From NCBI GenBank assembly GCA_030280995.1, contig JASXTE010000016.1:13903001-13967000 (forward strand): DNA of 64,000 nucleotides. The letters are read 5' to 3'. This stretch comes from Hemileia vastatrix. Lineage: Eukaryota; Basidiomycota; Pucciniomycetes; Pucciniales; Zaghouaniaceae. The notes beneath the pieces are model-generated. The model worked only from the letters and a program-made list of their open reading frames with translations. It was not told the DNA's origin and did no database searches. How positions within the stretch are numbered: the stretch's first letter is position 1; each line of letters opens with the position of its first letter. Position numbers and translations under genes: made by a program. Positions 40,980 through 52,630 of the stretch are shown piece after piece.

Positions 40980-43515
40980 GTAAATCTGGAAGGGAGGATG
41001 AAACCTTGAGACCTATAGAGGCTGGGAGTAGTAGACAAATCACTCATGTATCTAATCCATTACTTTTAATTGCTACCTCAATGATTAATCCTGATATGGC
41101 TGTGATTGATGAAACTCTTGACCCTGAGTTCTATGAGAGTCTGGAAAGTTACTCAGTTTCCTTATTGAGAAACACTCCAGATGTAGCAAGAATTAATGAT
41201 GAGTACTTGAGATATATTATTGCCAAGCAAAATCATATAATGAAAAATATGCAATTGACTCAGAGATATAATAGTTTGTTAACTGATCAGGGTTATCAAG
41301 CATTAAGAAGTGAATCACAGAGAGTCTCTGATGAATTGTCTCATTACAAAGCAACCCATGAAAAGAAAGTTGCTTTATGGCAAAATATAAAAAATGATTT
41401 GTCCAAACTAAAAGATACTGATCTTCCTGTTGCCAGGAGGTAGAGATAGATAAGATAAATTTGAACAGATTGAATGACCATTTGTCATCTTTTCAAAATA
41501 AAAATCAATTATCTTTTGCAACTATCAATGAGAGTTTATCTAGTCTTCCAAGAATGAAAAACAAGACTAACAACTATTGAAGAAAAATTGAACTCATTGT
41601 TAAATGACCAAAAATATTCTGACATTTCTGTTAAGGAACATATAGTGCATGATGCTCAAATAGTACCTGTGGCTAGTTCATCTAAAGTAAAAATAGCTCC
41701 AGAAATACCTGTTGATAAAACTGAGTTTCCATCAAAAACTGATGATGCACCAGGATCTGCAACAGAAGGATTAAAAAATGAGATTTCAGCCCAATTAGAG
41801 AAATTACAGCTGCTTCTTACTCAGAAATAAGCTAGTACTAAGGAGACTCCTTCAAATCAAAAGAATTGGCCAAAAATTGACCAGTACCCAACATTTGATG
41901 GTGATTCTTCCTCTGATTGGCAACAACTTATTTGCAGAATTGATAACTTAAAAAATTCTTACAAATGACCAGATGAGGAAATTGTGTCCAAGTTAATTTC
42001 TTTGTTCACTAATGTTGCCCTAATGTGGTATGAATCCGTTCTCCTGGATGGGAATGACTACTCATGGGAGGATTTGAAGAAATTAATTAAAGCACAATTT
42101 GGTGGCTCCAAGTTCAGAATGGCTCCACAAAGGCAGTATGAGGAAACTAGATATAGCTCTTCTACTGATAAACCTATTGAGTTTTTAATGAAACTTGTAA
42201 AAATCTTAAGGTCAATGGACCCAAATATGGAGTTTGATTTATGGAAGGACAGGATCCTCTATAAATTACCAATGTCTCTGAGAGACTTGATAGTGGCTAG
42301 GACTGAGTTCTCCAAAGAACCCTCTTCTTTCATTATTACTTGCAATGAGATACTTCTAAACAATAAGTATGATGCCAGAAGATTCATTCCTAGAACCCCT
42401 TTGGAGAAACCCTCCACTTACCAACAGAAACCTCTGGAAAAGGTTGGTAAACCTTCTGCCCCTGTTGCACCAAAGAAGTATGCAACAAACACTTACTTCA
42501 AGTGCAACAAGCCTTGGCAGAAAGGCCATGTTTGTGAAAAGAAGATAAATCTTGTAGAACAAACAGAGGAGCATGCTGATGACACAGTGGTACTGGATGA
42601 TACATTAAGTGATTGTGCCAGCAATATTTCATATGAAGCTCAACAAGAAATCTTGATGCTGGAAGAGGATATCCATAATTTAAATACTATTGACATTGAT
42701 AATAATGATTTATCTACAGTTGAAGATGCTGAGATCATAAAGAACATTGAGGATAGCTCAATTATTATTGCCCCTCTTAAGGCACCAGTCTTGATCAATG
42801 GAACCAGCCTTGAAGTTGTTCTGGATTCTGGAGCTGGAGGGAGTGTAGTATCTGAAAGAGCACTTGCTTCAGTAGATCAAGACTATAAATCTAAACTGAT
42901 GCCTATCATTTCTGAAAATTGGAGAGGGTATGGCTCTGTTTTGTCCCCCATTGGTAAATACAAAGCCACAGTATTTTTTAAATATAACCATGGTTTTATA
43001 AGAGCTATTTGTGATTTTTTGTCATGAAAAATGATAACTTGAGCAATTGGTTTATTGTAGGGAATGATATTTTAACCAAGTATTGCATAAAATTGGATCC
43101 TTCAAACCAATGTTTCACAATGGGGATGAATGGGAAGAGAAAATTTAAGATTTCCTCCCCTAAAATATTATTAAAACCAGAATTGAACACATGTAATTCT
43201 GTGGTTCAATATAAAGGAAGATCCAGAAAGGAAATTCATGCCATTATGTCTGAAATTGACAATGCTTCTTTTGTAGAACAACTTTCTGGTGAGGATAAAG
43301 ATTCTATCATTAACAAGATAAAGTCTTTTCCTATGGCCTTTGCTCATGGGTCACATGAACTGGGATTAGTTAAACAGGAAATGAAACTTTCATTGTCTTG
43401 CCCATTAACTGATATACCACCTAGTTTAAAGAAGAAGCCCTATCCTGCTTCTCCCACAAAGAGAAAAGATATTGAAGACAATATCTCTACCCTTTTAAAA
43501 ATGAATATTATTTAA

Positions 43516-46331
43516 AAGGTAGTTGAAACACCTAAATATTGTGTTATCTCACCTGTCCTAATTTCTTATGAGAAAGATAAAGCCAGGTTATGTGGTGATT
43601 ATAGAGCACTAAAAACTTATACTGTTGATGATATCTACACTTTACCTAGAATTAGCTCTATACATGCTACTTTACAGGGTGCTAAATATATCAGCTGTTT
43701 GTATGGTAACAAAGGATATCACCAGGTACCTGTTGAGAAAAATTCTCAGAACTTTCTGATGATTGCCACTCATATGGGTATTTATAAGTATATTAGGATG
43801 CCATTTGGCCCTAAAAATGCCCCTTCAGTTTTCCAAAAAGTAATGGATAACACATTCCATCAAGAGATAATTGAAGGATGGCTGATGGTTTATATTGATG
43901 ATATCATTATATTCTCAAAAACATTTGAGGACCATCTTAACCACCTGTGTAAAGTATTCCAGAAAATGGATGAAATAAATATGACACTTGCTTTGAAGAA
44001 ATGTAAATTTGGTTTCCATTCTTTAAAAGTTCTTGGTCATGTTGTTTCAGGCTTACAGATATGTGTTGACCAGAACAAAGTGGCAGCCATACAACAGGTG
44101 AAAGCTCCTACAACAGTGAGAGAGCTCCAAAGCTTTTTGGGAATGTGTGGATACTATAGACAGTATATTAAAAATTACCAAGTCATAGCTTTACCCCTTA
44201 CCCAATTAACTAGAAAGGATGTTACTTTTGTCTGGAATAGTGAAAGACAAAGAGCCTTTGACACTATGAAACACTGTTTGATGTCAGAACCAATTCTTGA
44301 TTTACCTGACTTTAATCAACCATTTGTTTTGTACACTGATGCCAGATTCATTGGTCTTGGTGCTGCCCTCCATCAAAAACAAGTGATAAATGATAAAGTA
44401 TCAGAAGTAGTAATTTGTTATATTTCAAGAACCTTGAGAAATAGTGAATTGAAATATGGTTCTATTCAATTAGAGTGTTTAGCTGTAGTATGGGCTCTGG
44501 AAAAGCTTCATTATTACCTAGATGACCAAAATTTGAACTTGTCACTGACTGCAGTGCAGTTAAATCCCTTTTAAACTTGAAAACACCTAACAGACATATG
44601 TTCAGATGGCAGTTGGCTGTTCAAGAGTACAGAGGGAGAATGACAATTATTCATAGGGCTGGTATTGTTCACTCAAATGTGGATATGTTATCTAGGTTAC
44701 CTTTGCCAAATAATGACTCTAATCCTGCGTATGATCCTGAGGACAAAATTATTCATATACATGAGATATATGTGGTTGATATGGAGGAAGAGCTATTACA
44801 GCTTATTCTGGAATCATATGATAAGGACACTGACTTGAAAAAGTTATGCACCATATTAAATGATCCAAAGAATGCTTCAATACAAGCATTAATTAAAACC
44901 CTTCCACCACAGTACCAAAAAGCTTTGGAAAAAGGTAAATATTCAATTGATGAAGGATATCTATATTATAGAAGAAAGTTGAGTGATGTTATTGTTATTC
45001 CTCCTTCTATGAAAGAAATCATCTTGAAAATTTGTCATGATGACATGTTAGATGGACATTTTGATCTTGACAAAACAATGATCAGAATTAAGAACACTGC
45101 TTGGTGGGCTAATATGTCTGAAGACACAAAATTATATGTTGAGTCTTGTGATTCTTGCCAAAAATCATAAAGATTAACTGGTAAAAGAGCAGGATTAATG
45201 CAACATATTGAGCCTCCTGATGTTCCATGGCAAATAATAAACATGTATTTTGTAAAAGGATTACCTATTGCTGGTAAAGACAGTTATAACTCTTGTTGTG
45301 TTCTTGTGGACAGATTCACAAAAATGTGTAAATTTATCCCTACCCACAAGGATGTTTCCACTAAACAATTAGCTTTCTTATGGTGGTCTCATATGTTTAA
45401 TACTGCTGGTTTTCCTAAAGCCATAATCTCTCACAGAGACCCTAAATTTACTTCTGAATTTTGGATGTCTCTGATGGATGTTTGTGGTTGTTATCTGAAA
45501 CTTTCTACTGTCCATCACCCTCAGACTGATGGTTTAGCTGAAAGAATGATTCAGACTTTAGAGGACATGATAAGAAGATATTGTGCCTCTGGCCTTGAGT
45601 ATAAAGATAATGACAGATTCACTCATGATTGGGTTACCTTACTTCCTGTGTTAGAATTTGCTTATAATAGCACTGTTCATTCTGTTACTCAAAGAAAGCC
45701 TTTTGAGCTCTGGCTTGGATATGCTCCCAATACTCCTGCCCAAATTCTCAATAACAAAATACCTAAATTGGATATACATCCTGGTGTAAAATCTTTTCTT
45801 CAAATGCAACAACTATGTAGAAATCATGCTCAAAAATGTATTGAAAAATCATTTGAATATGAGAAGAAAAGATGGGACAAATCCCATAAAGAATACACTT
45901 TTAAAAAGGGTGATGAAGTGTTGATTTCTACAGTCCACTTCAACTTACAAGGTAATAAAAAATTGAAAGATCCATTAGTTGGTCCATTTGTTGTCAGAAG
46001 AATGATTTGAGATAATGCATTTGAGGTTATTCTGTACTCTCCATATGACAGAAAACATCCTGTTTTTCCAATATCTCTTTTGAAACCTTACACATCCAAT
46101 AGTGATTTATTTCCAAAAAGGAGGGGAAGACCAAAGAAAACCCCAAATGAAATCACTGAAACAGCAGAAATTGAAAAAATTGTAAATGACAGAATAGTCA
46201 CTTCTGAAAAAGGTACAGAATACTTATTGAGATTCAAGAATAAATCATCTGAATATGATTCTTGGATACCTGGGAAGGAGATATCTAATCTTCCTACTCC
46301 ACTAAAAAAGTATAAAAAGAAAAAATCATAG
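43516..46331 (+). pseudogene. Pol with chromodomain, element B (broken)
   Basis: RT with MPFGPKNAPSVFQ and YIDD (near 43903), RNase H (LYTDARFIGLG, Ser changed), integrase zinc module to 45165, ISHRDPKFTS (catalytic-region Asp changed to His before the retained RDP), HHPQTDGLAERM, GPF-type region and a chromodomain (46170-46310). Lesions: stop at 43513, frame break near 44535, stops at 45168 and 46008. B keeps the base missing from A near 5929 (about 43640). Confidence 0.88.
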
Positions 46332-46366
46332 CATTTTTTTTTATTATTTTTTTTAGAATGAGGAAG

Positions 46367-46660
46367 TGTCAGCCAGGCTACTAGACTTACCCGGTTAAAT
46401 AATTAATTATTTTACTGAGTTAAAGCCACACCTTTCTTCCTAATAATAATTATTTATTTATTTACTTAAGTAGTACTTACAATTAACTAAAGTAAAGTAC
46501 AATAAGTAGTATAAATAAATAATATAAAATGTCCCTTACAATTTTACTCCCTAACACCGTGCTCAAAAGTATATGTCAAAGGGAGTAAAATTAATAATAA
46601 ATTTATAATATAAAAACTTTAAAACAATTATATTACCTTAGTGAGAGATCTGTAATCCCG
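46367..46660 (+). repeat. 3' LTR of element B, truncated
   Basis: The first 294 bases of the LTR after polypurine tract AGAATGAGGAAG. Three differences from the 5' copy. Cut after AATCCCG by element K. Confidence 0.88.
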
Positions 46661-46661
46661 T

Positions 46662-47754
46662 TGTGGTCTTCCAACATTGTCAGGGGCCTTTGTTGTGTGA
46701 TTTGGCACGGTTTGTGCATGTCTTAATTAACATCTGCTAAAGAATTGGGTATTTTTCTGGTTTTATTCCGTGGATATTGGGTCTGCGGGTATGTGGGTAC
46801 TATCATTAGATAGCCCTGGTTTTTTTCTATATTTTATGGCTTGAAGACATTTTTCATATTCTGAGTTTTAAGGGGTCATTTCCTCATTTTTCGTTTATCA
46901 AAGATTGCTGTTTAATTTTGTTTTTCGTGTTTTACGGGCTAACCTTAAGTCTTAGGTTTAAGTGCTTAGTAACATTTGATAGAGCTAATTTTTCTCTATA
47001 TTTCATGTCTCAATGTTGTTATAGTGAAATTCCGTGTTTTAAAGGTTTTAGTAGTTGTAGCTAATTTTTCTAAGTAGATTAGTGGTTTTTATTGGTTTTC
47101 TGGCTTCAGGGAGGCTGGGCCGCTTCAGGCGGCATCTCCGACGTCGGGCAGCCCGCCCGCCTCTGTTTTCGGAGGTTGGGGAGCGCCCCAGGAGGGTTTT
47201 TTATGCAATTTGGCGGGTACAGGTGCCAGATTGGTGGGTGCGCATGGGCTCTTAGTTAGTGGTCTGTGTGTACATAGTGAATAAGACAGTTTGGGGCAAC
47301 CTTAATCATCATACAACCATCCGGAGGTGATATCATTGTTCCTCACTCAGTTTTCACTGTTTTCTGGCCACAATTGGCTGTGTTTGTTGTAAGTGAGTTC
47401 TTCATTTAAATTAACTTTGGCAACTGTTTTCTCTGTTATAGTCTTGCAAGCTATAGCAAGTATTATTGCTGTCTCTGGTGTGGATTTGCAGCCTACATCA
47501 AGTATCTTTGCTGTCTCTGGTGTGGACTTTGTTCTACATTTCAGTTCTTTGGTCTGGTAGTCTATCTGGGGACTACTTTCTTGGCTCATCAAGCAGTCAA
47601 GTGTGTTTAAAAGGAGCTTTTGCAAAACAGGAACCAACTTACTTTAGCAAGTAAATCTCACTCTATTTTTCTAAAGGGACAGGGGATTTTCTCTCTGGTT
47701 TTTCTCCAACTCCCTTGGTCAAGGCCTATAGCTAGTACTATAGGATTGTCTACA
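46662..47754 (+). repeat. 5' LTR of K/I (K type)
   Basis: 1093 bases, TGTGGTCTTCC to GTCTACA. The first about 655 bases are an inverted near-copy of 52633-53291, the H LTR (about 95 percent over the first 60 by eye). It carries a GC-rich block at about 47108-47196 and a CCTATAG/CTATAGG inverted repeat near the end. Confidence 0.8.
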
Positions 47755-47758
47755 TTTC

Positions 47759-47775
47759 TGGCACCCAACATGGGG
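47759..47775 (+). promoter_or_regulatory. Primer-binding site of K/I, tRNA-Lys type
   Basis: TGGCACCCAACATGGGG, four bases after the LTR, differs from the C site by one base. Confidence 0.72.
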
Positions 47776-47993
47776 TACAAATCTGTTGGCTTTTTGGAAT
47801 CTCTGTTGATCTAGGCTTCTCTCTTTGGTGGATCTCCTTTGGTGGATTTTGGATTTGGTTCTATATCTCTTTGTGGTTGGTCTAGGGGTCTTCTTTTCTG
47901 TTGGATTTGGTCCCTCCTAGGTCTCTAAGGCTCTTGGGGGGGACTTTGGCTATATTTGGTGGAGATTGGAGGCTGTAACTTGGAATTGCTAGG

Positions 47994-49376
47994 ATGGTTA
48001 GGATTCAGTCTTGGGATGGTTCAAGGTTTTTGGGAGAGGATGCAAAGGAGTTTTTGGCTAGGTTTGAGGTTGCTGCTGAGATTTATGGGGCCTCACTGTT
48101 GGAAATGGTTAGGCAAGTAATCTTTTTCATTGGAAATAGGGAGCTGGAGAAGGAAGTTTCTGGTATGGCAGGATATAGGAGTCAGGACTGGGGAAAGTTG
48201 AAGATTGAAATGGTTAGAAGGTGGCCTACTACTTTCTCAATGGTGGATCTTCATGGGATTGCTAGGAAGTGGGAATTAAAAGGTGGTGTAAGCTCTTTTT
48301 CTCAGTATGGGGAATTTATGGAGGAGTTTGGGGAGGCTCTGGATTATCTGGTATATAATGATATATTACCACATGAAGATGGGGCCAAGTATGTATTTTG
48401 GAGTGCTGTGGGTAGGAATGTAAAGATGGAGGTTTTGGAGATTCTTTCCAAGGCTGACTTGATGCAGACTCTTCCAAATGGGGAAAATAGGATTCCTGGT
48501 ATGGCTATTCTGAAGGAGGTTATTTTGGGATATTTGGATGGTTTGAAGGATAGGGATGTGGAATCTGGAGAGGAAATCCTGTTGGATGGAGAGGTTGAGG
48601 AGACTGTGGAGAAAAATTCAGTTTCTAGGGAGGTGTTGGAGCCATCAATTTTGGAAGATGGGGACTCTGATGATGTTTGTGAAACTGATTTTTCTTTTCC
48701 AAAGGATGCCATGGGATCTCAGGAATGTGCTTCACTGGATGTTTTGGAAATGTACACACTGGAGGATCAGTGTATTTCCTCAAGTTGGGGTGAATTATGT
48801 GGGAAGGAGGACTTGTCTGGTCATGAAGATGGATTTTGGCATATTGAGAAGGAATCTGTGGTGGATGAATGGTTTCTGTGGGATGATTATTTTTCTTTCT
48901 CAAGTTCAGATAATGGCTTATTGGAGGAAGATGTATCAGTTGAATTTTTGGATGGACAGAAAGATTCTGTCTTGTATCTTTTTCTCATAGAGGAAGATTA
49001 TTTTCAGGTAGTTCCCTCAAAGTCAGAAGCTCTCTTCTTGGAGGAGGATTTTTATTTTTATTTTATGGATGTTATTCTGGAGGATTTTGCAGATTCTAAG
49101 CAATATTCCGGTAGGGAAGGAGAAAATTGTGATGTTTTGGATGTCACTGGTATGGAGGTTAATTTTAAAGATGTGGTGGAGGTTCCAGATGTTTCACAGG
49201 GTGGAGAATTTATGGATTATGGTTATGTGAACTATGGTAGACTCAGTGTATGGAGGAGGATGGAAGATTTGTTTGGAGGTCTGATGTTGGGATATCAGAA
49301 TTGGAAGAGGAGCTTAGGGGGTTCAAGACCTAGGGAAAAACTTATTGGTTTAAACCTTGGGATTTCAAGAAACTGA
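47994..49376 (+). CDS. Gag-like protein with acidic tail (gag-only element)
   Basis: 460 residues, uninterrupted. Residues 1-190 align with the capsid regions of C and H (VRIQSWDGSRFLGEDAKEFL, MVRQVIFFIGNRELEKEV, LMQTLPNGENRIPG). After about 195 the protein differs completely: strongly acidic, rich in Asp, Glu, Phe and Ser, with no zinc knuckle and no protease. The tail ends in a short basic/Trp stretch (WRRMEDLF, NWKRSLGG). ATG at 47994 aligns with the start region of the C gag. It probably joins family 2 particles through the shared capsid part; the acidic tail is of unknown role. The stop is followed at once by a hairpin-TAAACTA motif (about 49379-49401). Confidence 0.85.
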   Translation: MVRIQSWDGSRFLGEDAKEFLARFEVAAEIYGASLLEMVRQVIFFIGNRELEKEVSGMAGYRSQDWGKLKIEMVRRWPTTFSMVDLHGIARKWELKGGVSSFSQYGEFMEEFGEALDYLVYNDILPHEDGAKYVFWSAVGRNVKMEVLEILSKADLMQTLPNGENRIPGMAILKEVILGYLDGLKDRDVESGEEILLDGEVEETVEKNSVSREVLEPSILEDGDSDDVCETDFSFPKDAMGSQECASLDVLEMYTLEDQCISSSWGELCGKEDLSGHEDGFWHIEKESVVDEWFLWDDYFSFSSSDNGLLEEDVSVEFLDGQKDSVLYLFLIEEDYFQVVPSKSEALFLEEDFYFYFMDVILEDFADSKQYSGREGENCDVLDVTGMEVNFKDVVEVPDVSQGGEFMDYGYVNYGRLSVWRRMEDLFGGLMLGYQNWKRSLGGSRPREKLIGLNLGISRN

Positions 49377-51705
49377 TTCCTCCGAAATGAGGATAAACTA
49401 CTTAATTTGTTTTGGTTTTGCTTAATTTGGCCTCTATGTATTTGGTCAGGATTTTTTTTTGTTTTGTCCAATTCTTTTCAGTCTCTCTGGTTCAAGTCTC
49501 TATATAAAAAAGGGAGGCTGGGCTGCTTCAGGCGGCACCTCCGACGTTGGGTGGCCCGCCCGTAATGAAAAAAAAAAATCTTAGTATAATGAAGATGGAA
49601 GAAAAGAAAAATTCAAGTGAAGATGGGTATTTTATTTAAAAGAAAATGAAGATAAAAATGAAGATTATTGGTTTTATTTCACCTCCAGCATGAGGTTAAA
49701 CTGCAAAATTTTATTTCTAAATTGGATTTTTTTGGCTTTAAAGAATTTTAATGGTTTTGGTTTTTTACGGGAGAAGATTTGTGTTGGAAAATTCTTTTTG
49801 TTAGAAGGTACCCAGGGGTGGGGCTTCTAGATTTTATTTTGGCAAGTGTGGGGGTGACTGATGGGCTGGCTGCTCTATCAACAGTTACCCCAGATTGTCT
49901 GTTTCCAACCCCTTCTCTTAATTTTGTTGAATTCTAGTATTGGTTTTTTTTCTTTAACAGGTTTTTAGTCCACCATGACTTTAAACTGGAAATTCTTTTA
50001 GTCTTCAAGTGCTGGACCCCTCATGTTTATTGGTTTTGTTTAATTTTGTTGAATGTTGTGTTTTTGTTAGAAGGTACCCAGGGGGGGCTTCTAGATTTAA
50101 TTTTGGCAAGTGTGGGGGTAACTGTTGAGCTGGCTTCTCTGTAGAACAGTTACCCCAGAATGTCTGTTTCAAGCCTTTGGTATTTTTCTAGTTGAATTCT
50201 AGTGTTGTTTTTTTTGTGATTCAGGTTTTAGTCCTCTATGACTTTAAACTGGATTGCCTTGGATGTCTTTTGGTGCTTTTGGATTGGTGGTGGATAACTG
50301 GTGGTCTCCCATCATTTTTACTTATTGGAGGGAGCCCACCCAGTGATCTCTTCTGTTGACCTGGAGCTGGCTTTGCTATGTGGTTCTAGGGCGTTGGCTG
50401 TGAAAGTGGTGGATTCAAGATTTTTTTCTTTTTTTCTCTTTTTTTTCTTTTAATTTTTTTATGGAGGCTATGTTTGTTCAAAGGCTCAAGATAGGGCTCT
50501 GGCAATTTTTTTGGTAGAAGAGGAGGAGTCAAAATAAAAATAAAAAAATTAAATTTTTTTAGGTGTGACCACATCAAGGTGCACTTGGATGTGGGTAAGG
50601 TATCAGGGGATCAGCTCATCAATTGGCTGGGGGATACCATTTTATTTTGTTTTATTTGTTAAAGGAGGTTAAATTTTTTGGCTTTGATGGTTTTTGGTTT
50701 GGGGACTTATGAGATATATCTTCAAGATTTTTTTTTGGAAAGTCCTTCAAGACTTTAAACTGATCTTTTAATTACGGGCTCAAGATTTTTTGATGTCCAT
50801 CAAGACTTTAAACTGAAAATTCTGTTAGTCCTCCAAGACTTAAAACTGGCTGGTTTTTAAAGATTTATTCAAGAATTTAATTTTACTACTGTGGATCTAG
50901 TAGTCCTCCAAGACTTTAAACTGGCTGGTTTCAAGATTTTGTCAAGAAGTAGTCCGCCAAGACTTTAAACTGAAAACTGTGTTATTCCCCCAAGACTTTA
51001 AACTGAGGATTGTTGATGGTGAAGTCCCCTAAGACTATAAACTGAGGAATGGGAGGCAGTGTGAGGTGGAAGTTTAAAGGCAGAAGGATCCAAGGGGGAA
51101 CTTCTGAATTTTTTAAAGGCAAGTTTGGGGGTGACTGATGGGCTGGCAGCTCTATATACAGTTACCCCAGAAAGTTAGTTACTTCTCTAAATCTTTTTCT
51201 GGTTGATCTCTGGTTCTGGGTTCTGTGATTCAGGTTTTTTCAGTCCCCCAAGACTATAAACTGAGGATTTTTGGAGTCCCCCAAGACAATAAACTGAGGG
51301 CTGTTAGTCCCCCAAGAATTTAAACTGAGGTCTTTTAGTCCCCCAAGACTTTAAACTGAGGGTTGTGAGTCCCCCAAAACTATAAAATGAGGAAATTTTT
51401 ATGCTGGTAGAAGGTTATAGTCAGGAAGACTTGTCAACTGGATATCACTTTTCATTGTTGGAGGCTGGTACAGCCAGAGTTGGAATTCAGGAACAGAAGA
51501 AAGAGATTCTTTTCAAAGAGATAGATTTAATTTAAAGGCATGGTGCAAGAGAAGTTTTAAAGAAGAAGCTTGGATTGCTGGTTCAGAAGTTCACTTAGGA
51601 TGGAATAAGATCTGGTGGAAGAGAGAAATGGGCTGTTTGTAAATATTCTGTTTAACATGGTTGTTGGCAAAAGAAGAATGAGGAAATTCTAGATTGGAGG
51701 GAGGA
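49377..51705 (+). other. Hairpin-rich 3' region of I
   Basis: No plausible gene. GC-rich block at 49511-49563. Three GAAG/CTTC plus GGGGT(A/G)ACTG/CAGTTACCCC units (large hairpins at 49851-49891, 50115-50156, 51128-51168), the ACTGG...CCAGT hairpin (50297-50345), the CCACATC/GATGTGG and GGTATC/GATACC module (50569-50638), and an array of small motifs. The tract ATTGGAGGGAGGA ends at 51705. Confidence 0.75.
49967..51391 (+). repeat. Array of 14 hairpin-TAAACTG motifs in I
   Basis: AGTCC-type copies begin at 49967, 50230, 50741, 50793, 50827, 50902, 50951, 50983, 51023, 51242, 51274, 51306, 51337 and 51368, each about 22 bases. Form: AGTC, six bases, GACT, then T(T/A)(T)AAACTG. All point the same way, with 20-60-base spacing in the dense part. 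Confidence 0.85.
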
Positions 51706-52630
51706 TGTGGTGAGCCAAACCTGGGTAGGCCTTTGGAGTGCATATTTGGAGGTATTTGGTATGTAGGGTGTTATTGGGGTTATGGTGTTATTAGTGGATT
51801 TTTTCATCTTTAGGTGGTAGTTAGTAGTGTTTATGGAGGCTTAAGCTAGGGTTACTTATTATGTCTCAGCTTAATGTCCTTTCTTTTCCCTTCATTTTGG
51901 TATCCCTTATGGGTGGTTACCTTGTTTTATAGGGTAGTTATGATGTTGTTATTGGTATTTATCGGATGTTTATTGCTTAGTGGTACTTATGTAGGCTTAA
52001 GCTAGGGTCACTTATTATGTCTCAGCTTATTATCCTTCATTTTATTTTCATTTTGGTATGTCTTATGTGTGTTTATTTTGTTTCTTAGTGAAGTAATGGG
52101 TTTTTAGGGTTTTTAGGGTTTTTATGGGTTGTATGGGTGTTTTAGGGCCTAAAAGCAGCCAGCCCACCCCCAAGCGGCCTGCTTGCCCCTAAGCCGAGCC
52201 GCCTCCAAGCGGCCTGGACGCCTGGGCACTGGGGAGGCGCTAAAATGCACTTTTATACATGAAAAAGGCTGGGGGATTGGTCAGGGTGGTCTGTGCACTG
52301 GCTGTATGATGCATGTGTGGGAAGATTTTTAGGGGAATAATCTTATCTCTTTACTCATTGACTCTCTGTTCCTCACTGTCTCATTGGCTTGTGTTTTGTT
52401 GGCATATAATACTGTTCATTTCAACTGTTTCTGGTAGTCTGTCTGGGACTATTATCTTCACTTTTAAAGAGGTCAAGAGTGTTTAATTAGAGGGTCTAGC
52501 AAACAAATCTCCAATTTGCTGCAACAGGTAAATCTCACTTGTTTTTCTAAAGGGACAGGGGTTATTCTTTCTGGTTTTTCTCCAACTCCCTTGGTCAAGG
52601 CCTATAGCTAGTACTATAGGATTGTCTACA
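51706..52630 (+). repeat. 3' LTR of K/I (I type)
   Basis: 925 bases, TGTGGTGAGCC to GTCTACA. Only the last about 170 bases resemble the 5' LTR (about 94 percent over the final 100). The upstream part is different and contains two copies of GGCTTAAGCTAGGGT(T/C)ACTT (about 51838, 51992) and a GC-rich block at about 52144-52242. Confidence 0.75.

Larger units (their letters stand above)
40311..43515 (+). pseudogene. Gag-protease, element B (broken)
   Basis: Start ATG at 40311. The direct frame stops at 40664. Gag resumes in another frame at 40946-41443 (after candidate intron 2), then 41588-41830 and 41984-43027. The capsid region reads WYESVLLDGNDYSWEDL and LPMSLRDLIVARTEF; the zinc knuckle has lost its first Cys (YFKCNKPWQKGHVC); protease LDSGAGGS is kept near 42826. 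Lesions: frame breaks near 41440, 41570 and 43025, stops near 41828, 41966 and 43513. In A the same region is one open frame. Confidence 0.85.
38459..46660 (+). mobile_element. Decayed Ty3 chromovirus, element B
   Basis: 5' LTR, leader, gag-pol, polypurine tract and the first 294 bases of the 3' LTR. The compared LTR parts show three differences (about 1 percent), yet the coding part has around ten stops or frame breaks. At 46657-46661 (CCCGT) the 3' LTR is cut by family 2 element K; the remainder would be right of the window. The base before the 5' LTR is in fragment L (GATTT at 38454-38458). Confidence 0.9.
46662..52630 (+). mobile_element. Gag-only family 2 element K/I
   Basis: 5' LTR, tRNA-Lys primer site, one intact gag-like gene, a 2.3-kb hairpin-rich 3' region, polypurine tract, LTR. 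There is no protease or pol, and the gene is uninterrupted, so it looks like a non-autonomous element that supplies its own Gag-like protein and would need C/H-type enzymes. The two LTRs share only about the last 170 bases, so the copy is probably a recombinant. Flanks CCCGT and CTGGA do not match. Confidence 0.78.

Noticed and set aside
47994..49376. Host gene captured by a retrotransposon
   Set aside because: The first 190 residues are clearly family 2 capsid; only the acidic tail is of unknown origin.
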